NCBI GenBank assembly: GCA_964017235.1
Contig: OZ024928.1
Coordinates: forward strand, 79,541,566 to 79,605,565
Direction of reading: 5' to 3'
Length of the DNA stretch: 64,000 nucleotides
From: Sabellastarte sp. h YS-2021
Lineage: Eukaryota > Annelida > Polychaeta > Sabellida > Sabellidae
The position numbers and the translations under genes were made by a program. The notes beneath the pieces are model-generated. The model saw only the letters and a list, made by a program, of their open reading frames with translations, did not search any database and was not told the origin of the DNA. This document shows, one piece after another, positions 1 through 12,100 of this stretch; within the stretch, counting starts at the first letter, position 1, and each line of letters begins with the position of its first letter.

Positions 1-3000
1 TTGTAACTTGAAAACTATTGCATTTAGAGTATTTTGCTTAAATATGTTGTTCACCTACTTTTGGGTCAGCTATAACATAGTAAAATTTCAGACCTGTAGC
101 TCATGGCATAGCTGAGTAATAGCTACTTTTAGGTCATCACTATTGAGTAAATCAGTTGTAACTTGAAAACTATTGCATTTAGAGTATTTTGCTTAAATAT
201 GTTGTTCACCTACTTTTGGGTCAGCTATAACATAGTAAAATTTCAGACCTGTAGCTCATGGCATAGCTGAGTAATAGCTACTTTTAGGTTATCACTGTTG
301 AGTAAATCACTTATAACTTGGAAATTATTGCATTTAGAGTATTTTGTTTCAATATGTTATTCACCTATTTTGGGATCAGCTATAACATAGTGAAGTTTCA
401 GATCTGTGGCTCATTGCATAGCTGAGTAATAGCTACTTTGAAGTTCTCACTATTGAGTAAATCAGTTGTAATTGGAAAACTATTGCATTTAGAGAATTTC
501 GTATAAATATGTTATTCAGCGACTTTTGGGTCAGCTATAACATAGTAAAATTTCAGACTTGTAGCTCATGGCATAGCTGAGTAATAGCTACTTTTAGGTC
601 ATCACTATTGAGTAAATCAGTTGTAACTTGAAAACTATTGCATTTACAGTATTTTGCTTAAATATGTTGTTCACCTACTTTTGGGTCAGCTATAACATAG
701 TAAAATTTCAGACCTGTAGCTCATGGCATAGCTGAGTAATAGCTACTTTTAGGTCATCACTATTGAGTAAATCAGTTGTAACTTGAAAACTATTGCATTT
801 ACAGTATTTTGTTTAAATATGTTATTCACCTATTAGGGGGTCAGCTATAACATAGTGAAGTTCCAGACCTGTGGCTCATTGCATAGCTGAGTAATAGCTA
901 CTTTGAAGTTCTCATTGTTGAGTAAATCAGTTGTAATTGGAAAACTATTGCATTTACAGAAATTTGTGTAAATATGTTATTCAGCTACTTTTGGGTCAGC
1001 TATAACATAGTGAAATTACAGACCTGTAGCTCATGGCACAACTGAGCAATAGCTATTTTCACGTACTGACTGTTGAGTAAATCAGCTGTAACTTGAAAAC
1101 TATTGCATTTGGAGTATTTTGTTAAAATATGTTGTTCACCTACTTTGGGGTCAGCTATAACATAGTGAAATTACAGAACTATAGCTCATGGCATAGCTGA
1201 GCAATAGCTATTTTCAGGTTCTCACTATTGAGTAAATCAGTTGTAACTTGAAAACTATTGCATTTACAGTAATTTGCTTAAATATGTTGTTCACCTACTT
1301 TTGGGTCAGCTATAACATAGTAAAAATTCAGACATGTAGCTCATTGCATAGCTTAGTGATAGCTACTTTGAGGTTATCACTGTTGAGTAAATCAGTTGTA
1401 ACTCGAAAACTATTACATTTAGAGTATTTTGTTTGAATATGTTATTCACATAATTTTTGATCAGCTATAACATAGTGAAATTGCAGACCTGTGGCTCATT
1501 GCATAGCTGAGTAATACCTACTTTGAAGTTCTCACTAGTGAGTAAATCAGTTGTAATTGGAAAACTATTGCATTTAGAGAATTTTGTATAAATATGTTAT
1601 TCAGCTACTTTTGGGTCAGCTATAACATAATAAAATTTCAGGACTGTAGCTCATGGCATAGCTGAGTAATAGCTACTTTTAGGTTATCACTGTTGAGTAA
1701 ATCACTTATAACTTGAAAACTATTGCATTTAGAGTATTTTGTTTAAATATGTTATTCACCTATTTGGGGGTCAGCTATAATATAGTGAAGTTCCAGACCT
1801 GTGGCTCATTGTATAACTGAGTAATAGCTACTTTGAAGTTCTCATTGTTGAGTAAATCAGTTGTAATTGGAAAACTTTTGCATTTACAGTATTTTGCTTA
1901 AATATGTTGTTCACCTACTTTTGGGTCAGCTATAACATAGTGAAATTTCAGACCTGTAGCTCATTGCATAGCTGAGTAATAACTACTTTGAGGTTCTCAC
2001 TATTGAGTAAATCAGTTGTAATTGCAAAACTATTGCATTTAGAGAATTTAGTATAAATATGTTATTCAGCTACATTTGGGTCAACTATAACATAGTAAAA
2101 TTTCAGACCTGTAGCTCATGGCATAGCTGAGTAATAGCTACTTTTAGGTCATCACTATTGAGTAAATCAGTTGTAACTTGAAAACTATTGCATTTAGAGT
2201 ATTTTGCTTAAATATGTTGTTCACCTACTTTTGGGTCAGCTATAACATAGTAAAATTTCAGACCTGTAGCTCATGGCATAGCTGAGTAATAGCTACTTTT
2301 AGGTCATCACTATTGAGTAAATCAGTTGTAACTTGAAAACTATTGCATTTAGAGTATTTTGCTTAAATATGTTGTTCACCTACTTTTGGGTCAGCTATAA
2401 CATAGTAAAATTTCAGACCTGTAGCTCATGGCATAGCTGAGTAATAGCTACTTTTAGGTCATCACTATTGAGTAAATCAGTTGTAACTTGAAAACTATTG
2501 CATTTAGAGTATTTTGTTTCAATATGTTATTCACCTATTTTGGGGTCAGCTATAACATAGTGAAGTTCCAGACCTGTGACTCATTGCATAGCTGAGTAAT
2601 AGCTACTTTGAAGTTCTCAATGTTGAGTAAATCACTTGTAATTTGAAAACTATTGCATTTAGAGAATTTCGTATAAATATGTTATTCAGCTACTTTTGGG
2701 TCAGCTATAACATAGTAAAATTTCAGACCTGTAGCTCATGGCATAGCTGAGTAATAGCTACTTTTAGGTTATCACTGTTGAGTAAATCACTTATAACTTG
2801 AAAACTATTGCATTTAGAGTATTTTGTTGCAATATGTTATTCACCTATTTTGGGGTCAGCTATAACATAGTGAAGTTCCAGACCTGTGGCTCATTGCATA
2901 GCTGAGTAATAGCTACTTTGAAGTTCTCACTGTTGAGTAAATCAGTTGTAATTGGAAAACTATTGCCTTTACAGAAATTTGTGCAAATATGTTATTCAGC

Positions 3001-3540
3001 TACTTTTGGGTCAGCTATAACATAGTGAAATTACAGACCTGTAGCTCATGGCACAACTGAGCAATAGCTATTCTCAGGCACTGACTGTTGAGTAAATCAG
3101 CTATAACTTGAAAAATATTGCATTTGGAGTATTTTGTTAAAATATATTGTTCACCTACTTTTGGGTTAGCTATAACATAGTGAAATTACAGACCTATAGC
3201 TCATGGCATAGCGGAGCAATAGCTATTTTCTGGTTCTCACTATTGAGTAAATCAGTTGTAACTTGAAAACTATTGCATTTACAGTATTTTGCTTAAATAT
3301 GTTGTTCAGCTACTTTTAGGTCAGCTATAACAGAGCAAAAATTCAGACATGTAGCTCATTGCATAGCTGAGTAATAGTTACTTTGAGGTTCTCACTCTTG
3401 AGTAAATCAGTTGTAACTTGAAAATTATTACATTTAGAGTATTTTGTTAAATATGTTATTCACAGACGTTTTGGTCAGCTATAACATAGTGAAATTGCAG
3501 ACCTCTATGTCATGGGATAGCTGAGCAATAGCTTCTTTCA
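1..3540 (+). repeat. 155-bp satellite array, about 23 copies
   Basis: Monomers repeat every 155 bp, for example TTGTAACTTGAAAACTATTG at 1 and again at 156. Recurrent blocks are GTCAGCTATAACATAG and GCATAGCTGAGTAATAGCTA. At least three monomer variants alternate. One has CAATATGTTATTCACCTATT with a GGGGTCAG start, one has GTATAAATATGTTATTCAGC, and one has GCTTAAATATGTTGTTCACC, so amplification was in blocks rather than singly. Short open frames here arise from the repeat and are not genes. Confidence 0.97.
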
Positions 3541-3544
3541 GGTT

Positions 3545-4378
3545 CTCACTGTTGAGTAAATCATTGTATCCAACCTGTAGGAAATCATGGGCTGGGAATC
3601 TGTTAATATGGTCCGATTTGACCTTGGAACCCTCCTTCAAGGTCAAATGAGGATAGCCAAACATAAAAGTGCTTATAACTTGCTTATTATTGGTCCCAGA
3701 GGTTGGAATGAAAACCAACCTATAGAAAATCATGAGCTGGGAATTTTTTGGTGTGGTCGGATTTCACCATGGACCCCTCCTTCAAGGTCAAATGAGGATA
3801 GCCAAACTTAAAAGTGCTTATAACTCACTTATTATTGGTCCTAGAGGTTTCGAATGGAAAACCAACCTATAGAAAATCATGGGCTGGGAATCTTTTGGTG
3901 TGGTCGGATTTGACCTTAGACCCCTCCTTCCAGGTCAAACGAAGATAGCCAAACTTAAAGTGCTTTTTACTCGCGTATTATTGGTCTTGGAGGTTTGGGA
4001 TGGTAAACCAACATATAGGAAATCATGGGCTGGGATTCTTTTGGTGTGGTCAGATTTGACCTGGGACCCCTCCTTCAAGGGCAGTTGAGGATAGCCAAAC
4101 TTACAATTGCTTAGAACTCGCTTATTATTGGTCCTACAAGTTTGGGATGGTAAACAAGCTACAGGAAATCATGGGCTGGGAATTTTTTTGTGTGGTCGGA
4201 TTTGACCTTGGATCCCCTCCTTCAAGGTCAAACAAAGATAGCCAAACTTAAAAAGTGCCTATGACTCACTTATTACTGGTCCGAGAGGTTTGGGATGGTA
4301 AACCATCCTAAATTCTTTGGCTGGGAATCTTTTGGTATGGTCAGATTTGACCTTTGGACCCCTTCTTCATGGTCGAAC
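3545..4378 (+). repeat. 147-bp tandem array, six copies
   Basis: GGCTGGGAAT-type blocks recur at about 3590, 3734, 3882, 4029, 4172 and 4320. Each unit carries GATTTGACCTTGG, CTCCTTCAAGGTCAAA, GGATAGCCAAACTTA and CTTATTATTGGTCC. The unit length is a multiple of three, so long repetitive frames are open, but there is no start context or domain. The same monomer recurs inverted at 54190-55030 and 38870-39725. Confidence 0.95.
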
Positions 4379-4637
4379 GAGGATATTGCATTTATAGTAT
4401 TTCTTTAAATATTTTTAACCTACTTTTTACCCTTAAACAATTACCTTGTTACTTTATTTCATAATACCATTTGCAGGGCACAACTTTTTTGTCCTTTTCT
4501 TCTGTCAGCTTCGAAATATCTTTCGAACATGCTGTTCAGTTACCATTTACTGTATTTCTGTACAGCCCTTTCCCTGATAATTATGCTTTCCTCTCATTAT
4601 TACCATCACAAATCAAAAACATTCAGTCAGCTGACAC

Positions 4638-4657
4638 AGTGCCCGTTCACGGGCACT
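4638..4657. other. 3' terminal hairpin of family A element
   Basis: Perfect inverted repeat AGTGCCCGT-TC-ACGGGCACT, 9-bp stem and 2-nt loop. It lies 9 nt before the point where homology with the 53.9-kb copy ends. A 10-nt palindrome GTCAGCTGAC sits just upstream at 4627-4636. Confidence 0.85.
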
Positions 4658-4739
4658 CTCCTCTTGTTTGTAAATTAATTGTCCCAATGAATTTTCATGC
4701 CCTTGAAAAAATTTTTGGTTTTATTGACTTAGGCCTAAA

Positions 4740-6395
4740 GATAAGTGAGTAATAGCAATCTTAGCTACTTTGAGTAAAGGGCTCATAACTCAAAAACTAT
4801 TGCAGTAACAACTTTTTCTTCAAATATGTTGTTCAGCTACTTTGTCCTTAGCTATAAGATGGTACATAGTTTGGGGTCCCATTGCATGCCATAAGTGAGT
4901 AATAGCTATTTTCTCATTTGTAGCTAAATAACAGAAGAAGTAAATGTCAAATATCTTCAAAAGTATTGAAGTTAGGGAAATCTTTTCAAATATGTTGTCC
5001 ATCTTCTTTTTGGTAAGCTATCACATACTAAAGTTTCAGACCTGTTGCACCTTGGATAGCTGAGTAATAGCTACTTTGAAATTCTGACTGGTGAGTAAAG
5101 CGATTGTAACTCCAAAACTATTGCAGTTAGAGTATTTTCCTAAAATATGTTGTTCAGCTACTTTGTCCTTAGCTATAAGATGGTACATAGTTTGGGGTTC
5201 TATTGCATGCCATAAGTGAGTAATAGCTATTTTCTCATTTGTAGCTAAATAACAGAAGAAGTAAATGTCAAATATCTTCAAAAGTGTTAAAGTTAGGGAA
5301 ATCTTTTCAAATATATTGTCCATGTACTTTTTGGTAAGCTATGACATAGTAAAGTTTCAGACCTCTTGCACCTTGGATAGCTGAGTAATAGCTACTTGGA
5401 AATTCTGACTGTTGAGTAAAGCTATTGTAACTAAAAAAGTATTGCAGTTAGAGTGTTTTCCTAAAATATGTTGTTCAGCTACTTTGTTCTTAGCTATAAG
5501 ATGGTACATAGTTTGGGGTTCTATTGCTTGCCATAAGTGAGTAATAGCTATTTCCTCATTTGTAGCTAAATAACAGAAGAAGTAAATGTCAAATATCTTC
5601 AAAAGTGTTAAAGTTAAGGAAATCTTTTCAAATATGTTGTCCATCTACTTTTTGGTAAGCTATGACATAGTAAAGTTTCAGACCTGTTGCACCTTGGATA
5701 GCTGAGTAATAGCTACTTTGAAATTCTACAGTTGAGTAAATCCATTGTAACTCCAAAACTATTGCAGTTACAATATTTTCGTAAAATATGTTGTTCAGCT
5801 ACTTTGTCCTTAGCTATAAGCTGGCATGTAGTTTGGGGTTTTATTGCATGCCATAAGTGAGTAATAGCTATTTTCTTATTAGTAGCAAAATAATGACATA
5901 AGTAAATGTCAAATATCTTCAGAAGTATTAAAGTTACGGAATTCTTTTCAAATATGTCATTCATCTACTTTTTTGTACGCTATCACATAGTAAAGTTTCA
6001 GACCTGTTGCACATTGCATAGCTAAGTAATAGCTACTTTGAAATTGTGACTGTTGAGTAAATCCATTGTAGCTCCAAAACTATTGCAGTTACAGCTTTTT
6101 CTTCAAATATGTTGTTCAGCTACTTTGTCCTTAACTATAAGATGGTATATATTTTGGGGTTGTATTGCATGCCATAAGTGAGTAATAGCTATTTTCTTAT
6201 TTGTAGCAAAATAACAACATAAGTAAATGTCAAATATCTTCAAAAGTATTAAAGTTAGGGAAGTATTTTCAAATATGTTATTCATCTAGTTTTTGATAAC
6301 CTATCACATAGTAAAGTTTCACACCTGTTGCACATTGGATAGCCGAGTAATACCTACTTTGAAATTGTGACTGTAGGGTAAATGCATATAGTTTG
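4740..6395 (+). repeat. 321-bp satellite array (about five copies), a diverged dimer of the 155-bp family
   Basis: Near-identical blocks repeat every 320-321 bp (unit boundaries about 5002, 5323, 5644, 5964, 6285). Half of each unit matches the 155-bp skeleton: ACATAGTAAAGTTTCAGACC, ATAGCTGAGTAATAGCTACT, then AAACTATTGCAGTTA. The other half is a more diverged version with ATAAGTGAGTAATAGCTATT. Because 321 is divisible by three, 83-95 residue minus-strand frames stay open in several units. These are repeat artefacts. Confidence 0.93.
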
Positions 6396-8368
6396 GGGTT
6401 CTATTGCATGCCATAAGTGAGTAATAGCTATTTTCTTATTTGTGGCAAAATAATGACATAATTTTTCTCAAATAACTGCTTCATCTACTTTTGGGAGAGC
6501 TTTCACATGGTGAAGTTTCAGACCCATAGCTAATTATTCACCTACTCAAAATGAGTAAATGATAATTATCTCTAAAAGTATTGCGGATATCCAATTTTTA
6601 TCAAATAACTCATTCATCTACTTTTGGGAGAGCTTTCACATGGTGAAGTTCCAGACCCGTAGCTAATTACTCACCTACTCAAAATGAGTAAATGTGAATT
6701 ATCCCTAAAAGTATTGGGGATATCCAATTTTTCTTAAATAACTCATTCACCTACTTTTGGAAGAGCTTTCACTTGGTGAAGTTTCAGACGCATAGCTAAT
6801 TATTCACCTACTCAAAATGAGTAAATGTTAATTATCTCTAAAAGTATTGTGGATATCCAATTTTTATCAAATTACTCGTTCATCTACTTTTGGGAGAGCT
6901 TTCACATGGTGAAGTTCCAGACCCGTAGCTAATTACTCGCCTACTCAAAATGAGTAAATGTGAATTATCTGTAAAAGTATTGCAGATATCCAATTTTTCT
7001 CAAATAACTCATTCACCTACTTTTGGGAGAGCTTTTACTTGGTGAGGTTTCAGACCCGTAGCTAATTATTCACCTACTCAAAATGAGTAAATGTGAATTA
7101 TCTCTAAAAGTATTGCGGATATCCAATTTTTATCAAATAACTCATTCATCTACTTTTGGGAGGGCTTTCACATGGTGAAGTTCCAGACCCGTAGCTAATT
7201 ACTCACCTACTCAAAATGAGTAAATGTGAATTATCCCTAAAAGTATTGGGGATATCCAATTTTTCTTAATAACTCATTCACCTACTTTTGGAAGAGCTTT
7301 CACTTGGTGAAGTTTCAGACCCGTAGCTAATTATTCACCTACTCAAAATGAGTAAATGCTAATTATCTCTAAAAGTATTGTGGATATCCAATTTTTATCA
7401 AATTACTCGTTCATCTACTTTTGGGAGAGCTTTCACATGGTGAAGTTCCAGACCCGTAGCTAATTACTCACCTACTCAAAATGAGTAAATGTGAATTATC
7501 TGTAAAAGTATTGCAGATATCCAATTTTTCTCAAATAACTCATTCACCTACTTTTGGGAGAGCTTTTACTTGGTGAGGTTTCAGACCCGTAGCTAATTAT
7601 TCACCTACTCAAAATGAGTAAATGTGAATTATCTCTAAAAGTATTGCGGATATCCAATTTTTATCGAATAACTCATTCATCTACTTTTGGGAGGGCTTTC
7701 ACATGGTGAAGTTCCAGACCCGTAGCTAATTACTCACCTACTGAAAATGAGTAAATGTGAATTATCTCTAAAAGTATTGCAGATAGCCAATTTTTATCAA
7801 ATAACTCATTCACCTACTTTTGGGAGAGCTTTACTAGGTGAATTTTCAGAGCCGTAGCTAATTATTCACCTCCTCAAAATGAGTAAATGCTAATTATCTC
7901 TAAAAGTATTGCGGGTATCCAATTTTTATCAAATTACTCGTTCATCTACTTTTGGGAGAGCTTTCACATGGTGAAGTTCCAGACCCGTAGCTAATTACTC
8001 ACCTAATCAAAATGAGTAAATGTGAATTATCTGTAAAAGTATTGCACATAGCCAATTTTTTTCAAATAACTCATTCACCTACTTTTGGGAGAGCTTTCAC
8101 TTGGTGAAGTTTCACACCCGTAGTTAATTATTCACCTACTCAAAATGAGTAAATACGAATTATCTCTACAAGTATTGCAGATAGCCAGTATTTCTGAAAT
8201 AACTCATTCACATACATTTTGCAGAGCTTTCAATTAGTGAATTTTCAGATCCGTAGCTAATTACTCACCTACTTAAAATGAGTAACTGCCTATTATCGCT
8301 AAAAGTATTGCAGATAGCCAATATTTCTGAAATAACTCATTCACCTACATTTTGGAGAGCTTTCACGT
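6396..8368 (+). repeat. 133-bp satellite array with four-monomer higher-order repeat
   Basis: About 15 monomers of 133 bp. The block GATATCCAATTTTTATC starts near 6588 with others at 6721 and 6854. Each unit has CTACTTTTGGGAGAGCTTTC, a CAGACCCGTAGCTAATTA block and CTCAAAATGAGTAAATG. Variant monomers recur every four units: the version with CAAATTACTCGTTCATC is at 6854 and again at 7385, 531 bp apart. The last copies, 8100-8368, are more diverged. The skeleton matches the 155-bp family with deletions. Confidence 0.92.
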
Positions 8369-8490
8369 GCTAAATTTTTTTAATGAATTTTTAAAATAAT
8401 TTTTAATGCATTAAAATTCGTGAAATCATGCACTAAATCAATTATAACTTGAAAAGTATTACATTTAGAGCACCTTGTTAAAATATGTTA
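8369..8490 (+). repeat. Family A 5'-end fragment with AT palindrome
   Basis: AT-rich segment with the palindrome TTTTAATGCATTAAAA (8401-8416), then GAAATCATGCAC and half a 155-bp monomer, ending abruptly at ATATGTTATC. The same palindrome plus flank begins the family A array of the inverted copy at 56925-57005, so this is probably the 5' part of a third copy cut short after one partial monomer. Confidence 0.7.
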
Positions 8491-8962
8491 TCTTTAGTAC
8501 ATCTCATTTATATGGCGGGAGATAAATGCATGCGGCAGAATGCTTGTTATCTGGTATCTCATTAAAGATTTTTACAATTAGGTGTTTTATACTCATTTTC
8601 TGGATAAAATGTGCCCATTTTTAGCATTTATTCAATGTTTCGGTATTCCATGCATATTACTGTACTCAGTCTGTGCAGTTGATTACCGTACTGGCAATAT
8701 ATTTGAACAACGATACAGATTCCTTAGACTTCAGCAGAGTTAGACTTCATAACAATATTGCCATTGTCAATAAAATATATTTGTGTACAAGTCTCTTATC
8801 AGTCGCTATATCTGCATGAGAATGTGAATTGGTGGAGTGGGTAGAGCCTCAGTAAAATGATGGACATGTGGGTGAAGGCAAAGGCACCATTGTATGAATG
8901 ACAGGTGAAGAGACAGATCTTCAGTTAAATGTTAAACAGGTGATCCCTTGGCTTACTTTCAG
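8491..8962 (+). other. ENTPD intron, no feature recognised
   Basis: Low-complexity AT-rich intron sequence between the satellite block and the first visible ENTPD exon. I see no repeat, RNA gene or coding signal beyond the polypyrimidine tract and acceptor at 8952-8962. Confidence 0.6.
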
Positions 8963-9106
8963 GGAGCAGAGACATTGCGGCCTATGTTGGACCAAGCAAG
9001 GAAGTACATTCCTGCCAGTCACTGGGAGAAGACCCCAATGGCTCTGAAAGCCACGGCAGGCCTCAGACTGCTCGATAAAAAAGAGGCTGACACTCTACTG
9101 CATGAG
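8963..9106 (+). CDS. ENTPD5: ENTPD exon a (apyrase-conserved region 2)
   Basis: Acceptor CTTACTTTCAG precedes it and donor GTAATG follows. The 144 nt start and end in phase 0. It encodes [17 protein letters not shown], then [20 protein letters not shown], the region-2 block of GDA1/CD39 enzymes. It is the first exon of the gene visible in the window. Confidence 0.92.
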
Positions 9107-12100
9107 GTAATGTAAATACAAAAGATAGAGTATCCTTTAATTTTCCAGGGAATTGCCAATTAGTATTTTAAATCAGGGAAATCAGTATTTGAGGGAGTGA
9201 GAGTAACATTTGTATGAGTTCACTTTTTTTTTTTTAATATGTTTATTGGATATATATACCACATTACAATACAAGAAGTCAGATTACAAGACATAATACA
9301 TTACTTGAAGTGCCAAGACAAAAACACACAAACAGAAGGCTACAAGAACTAACATGTTTGATATAAGACAAAAAAGTACACATTATAAGTACTCCAGTAA
9401 ACCCTATAAACTTTTGACTTTAATACATTATAACTACCAAAGATGCAACATTAAGGTGATATTAATAACATTATGATGTTCTTGTTGTACAAAAAAAGAG
9501 TTTTCAGCTTAAATGAAAATTATGGGGACCAGTTTATGTTTTCTATACTATCTAATATCTTTTTATCATTATCGGCAACAGACTTTTGTAAAATTATTTT
9601 ATAATATTTAATTCTTGACTTTGCAATACTTAAAAACTCCACAAAATTGGTAATTTTTTCTGTCTGTTCTGCAAAAATTCAAGTAATGTTTTCCAAAGAG
9701 GATGAAGATATTCAAAAATTTATAAAAGGATGTTTTAAGCTGATTTATTCCTGTGTCAAAGATGACTTCACAAATGGTGAACTGTATTCTATCTGGCATA
9801 TTATTTTGTTTGTTAAGCCAAACCTCTATTTCCTCCCAAAATTTCTTAGAAAGTGGACACAGAAATAAGTGATGCTCTATGGTGTCTATCGCTATGAGAC
9901 AACTATCACAATATGGTTCTGATTTAATTTTCCATTTGTATAAATTAAAATTACAGTTTATTAATCTATTTAGTATTTTATATTGAAATGTTTGCAAATA
10001 AGCTTCTAGTGTTATGTGATGCGTTGCTGAGAAAATTAATTTCCATGACACACATTCTAAAAGAGGAAATAGGTCTGTCCAGGTATTCACTGCAGTTGGT
10101 TCTTTTATTTCAAAAGAATGATCAAAAGAGGGGAATTATCAATCTTATTCCAAAAGAAGGTAACGACTTAAGGTATTTACGAAATTGGAGCCCATTAAGT
10201 CTTTTAAACACAGATTATAAGATTTTAACCAAAACTCTTTCAAATAGATTGCAAAAGGTATTACCAAAATTAGTAAATGAAGATCAAGTAGGATATATCA
10301 GGGGAAGGTATATTGGTCAAAATATTAGGATTATAAAAGATATAATGACATATACAGCAAAAAAGAATCTCCCTGGTTATATCCTTTTAATCGATTTCAA
10401 AAAAGCATTCGATAGTATAGAATGGCCTTTCTTGATTAAATGTTTAAAACTTTATAACTTTGGAGAAAATTTTGTACGCTGGGTTCAGCTCCTACATAAA
10501 AATATTGAATCTTGTGTAACAAACAATGGATACCTATCCCAACCATTCAAATCTTAGTCGTGGAGTGAGACAAGGGTGCCCAATCTCAGCACTACTATTC
10601 ATACTGGTTGCTGAAATATTTGCAATACAAATAAGGGAAAAAACGATTTATATGTGGAATAAAGCATATGAATGAAGAATTTCGAATCTGCCAATTGGCA
10701 GATGACACCACATTATTTATTAGTAACATGAAGTCAATAATAGTCTCTGTCACAATACTTAATAGATTTGCAAAGTATTCGGGGCTTAAGTTAAATTTAG
10801 AAAAATCCACCATAATACCGATTGGAAGTTGCACCAATAAACAAATAAACCTACCAAAAGAAATAAAGCAACTTTGTGTTAGTCATGCAGTTTTTAAAAC
10901 ACTAGGTATCTGGTTCTCCTATAACCAGAAAGAAATGACAAAGTTAAATTTTGAAAATAAACTGGCCTCCATTGAAAAGACCTTGCAAATATGGTCCTCT
11001 AGGAGACTCAGTCTGAAAGACAAAGTATCCATCATTAAAACTCTTGTCATACCAAAAATAGTCTATGCATTGAATTTAACCTTTTGTCCAACAAAAATAC
11101 TTGAAAAATTAGATAAAATACTTTTCAGTTTTTTGTGGGACAATAAAACACCAAAAATAAAACGTGAAACGATAATTGCAAACTATTGTGATGGTGGTTT
11201 GAAAATGACTGATGTTTTTTTAGTGCATGAAAGCACCAAAATTAGACTTCTTAAAAGAATACTAAAAAGTGATAATATGCATGGGTTCACTTCTAAAAGG
11301 AAAAATACATATTTTTGATGAAATTGTTTTCATTGAAATACTTGAATTATATTTAAGAGGTAAAACACTGGAATGTATAGTTACTGGATGAACAGATGCT
11401 GGTAGTCATTTGCAAGCGAAGTTGATTTGTAATAAAAATAACAGTATTGCCATAGAGTAATCTATGGTAACATATTGTCACCAACTGATTTACATAGTAT
11501 GAAAAGAGTGAAAAGCAATTAGTAATACACAACAGAAGCTGGAAGTCGTTTTGCAGCAAGTAATACTGTATCAAAATGTGTATTTCTATGGAAATATGAA
11601 ATTATATCTGTCTCAAGGGCAGCGATTGATTTAAAATAAATTGAATAGTCCTCACATTAATTTTGTCCATCAAAACTTTTAAAACTTTTTCAGTCCTTCT
11701 GTAATTAATTACAATAATTTGTGTGTTTCAGGTTGATGCACTGTTCAGGAGCTACCCATTCCATCTGCATGACAATTTTGTTGCTATAATGGAAGGAAAC
11801 GATGAGGGCATATTTAGCTGGTTTACTCTGAATTTTCTCAAAGGTTCCATTTGAGTATTTTTTTATAAGTATCTATGGTCAATTAATAAAAGTTCAATAA
11901 ACTTTTAAAATCTTGATCTAGAGATATACCAGATCATTTAAAAAATTTAGTATTATTATTATTAAATATTTTAGTTTCTTTAAATTCAAAAAGTGAATAA
12001 ACTTGAAAACAATGAATTTTTCTTTGCAGATAGTGTGATGCTTAAGTATTAAGTCTCAGTTTGTCACAGTAGAGAAGAACCAAGCAGTGCCTGAGAACAC

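Larger units (their letters stand above)
1..4672 (+). mobile_element. Helitron-like non-autonomous element, family A, left copy (5' end cut by window)
   Basis: Composite repeat made of a 155-bp array, a 147-bp array and a unique tail. The tail ends in a 9-bp-stem hairpin (AGTGCCCGT, loop TC, stem complement) at 4638-4657, followed by CTCCTCTTG and T-rich DNA. The same three modules occur in the same order, inverted, at 53903-57005. Homology stops on both copies just after CTCTTGTTT, which defines the 3' end. A terminal hairpin a few bases before the end and no protein are typical of non-autonomous Helitron/Helentron elements. The class call is an inference. It lies in an ENTPD intron. Confidence 0.7.
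9223..11290 (-). mobile_element. 5'-inverted (twin-primed) LINE fragment, Tx1/L1-like
   Basis: The T-run at 9223-9235 is the poly(A) tail of a minus-strand insertion. From there to about 10090 the minus strand encodes the LINE C-terminus. From about 10090 to 11277 the + strand encodes its reverse transcriptase, so the 5' portion is inverted relative to the 3' portion. TGTATGAGTTCACTTTT (9211) and TGCATGGGTTCACTTCT (11278) match at 14 of 17 positions and may be a decayed target-site duplication. It sits in the ENTPD intron between exons a and b. Confidence 0.82.

Noticed and set aside
3587-4088. MGWES-type frames at 3.6-4.1 kb and inverted at 54.5-55.0 kb
   Set aside because: These lie in the 147-bp minisatellite. 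High identity between the two loci reflects copying of the element, not selection on protein.
4820-6285. Minus-strand frames of 60-95 residues repeated five times, looking like a tandem protein family
   Set aside because: They follow the 321-bp satellite period exactly (divisible by three), have no codon-level conservation beyond the DNA identity, no promoter and no domain. Satellite artefact.
1-8368. Regular arrays considered as CRISPR
   Set aside because: Units are 133-321 bp with no short repeat/unique spacer alternation, no cas genes, and the DNA is eukaryotic.
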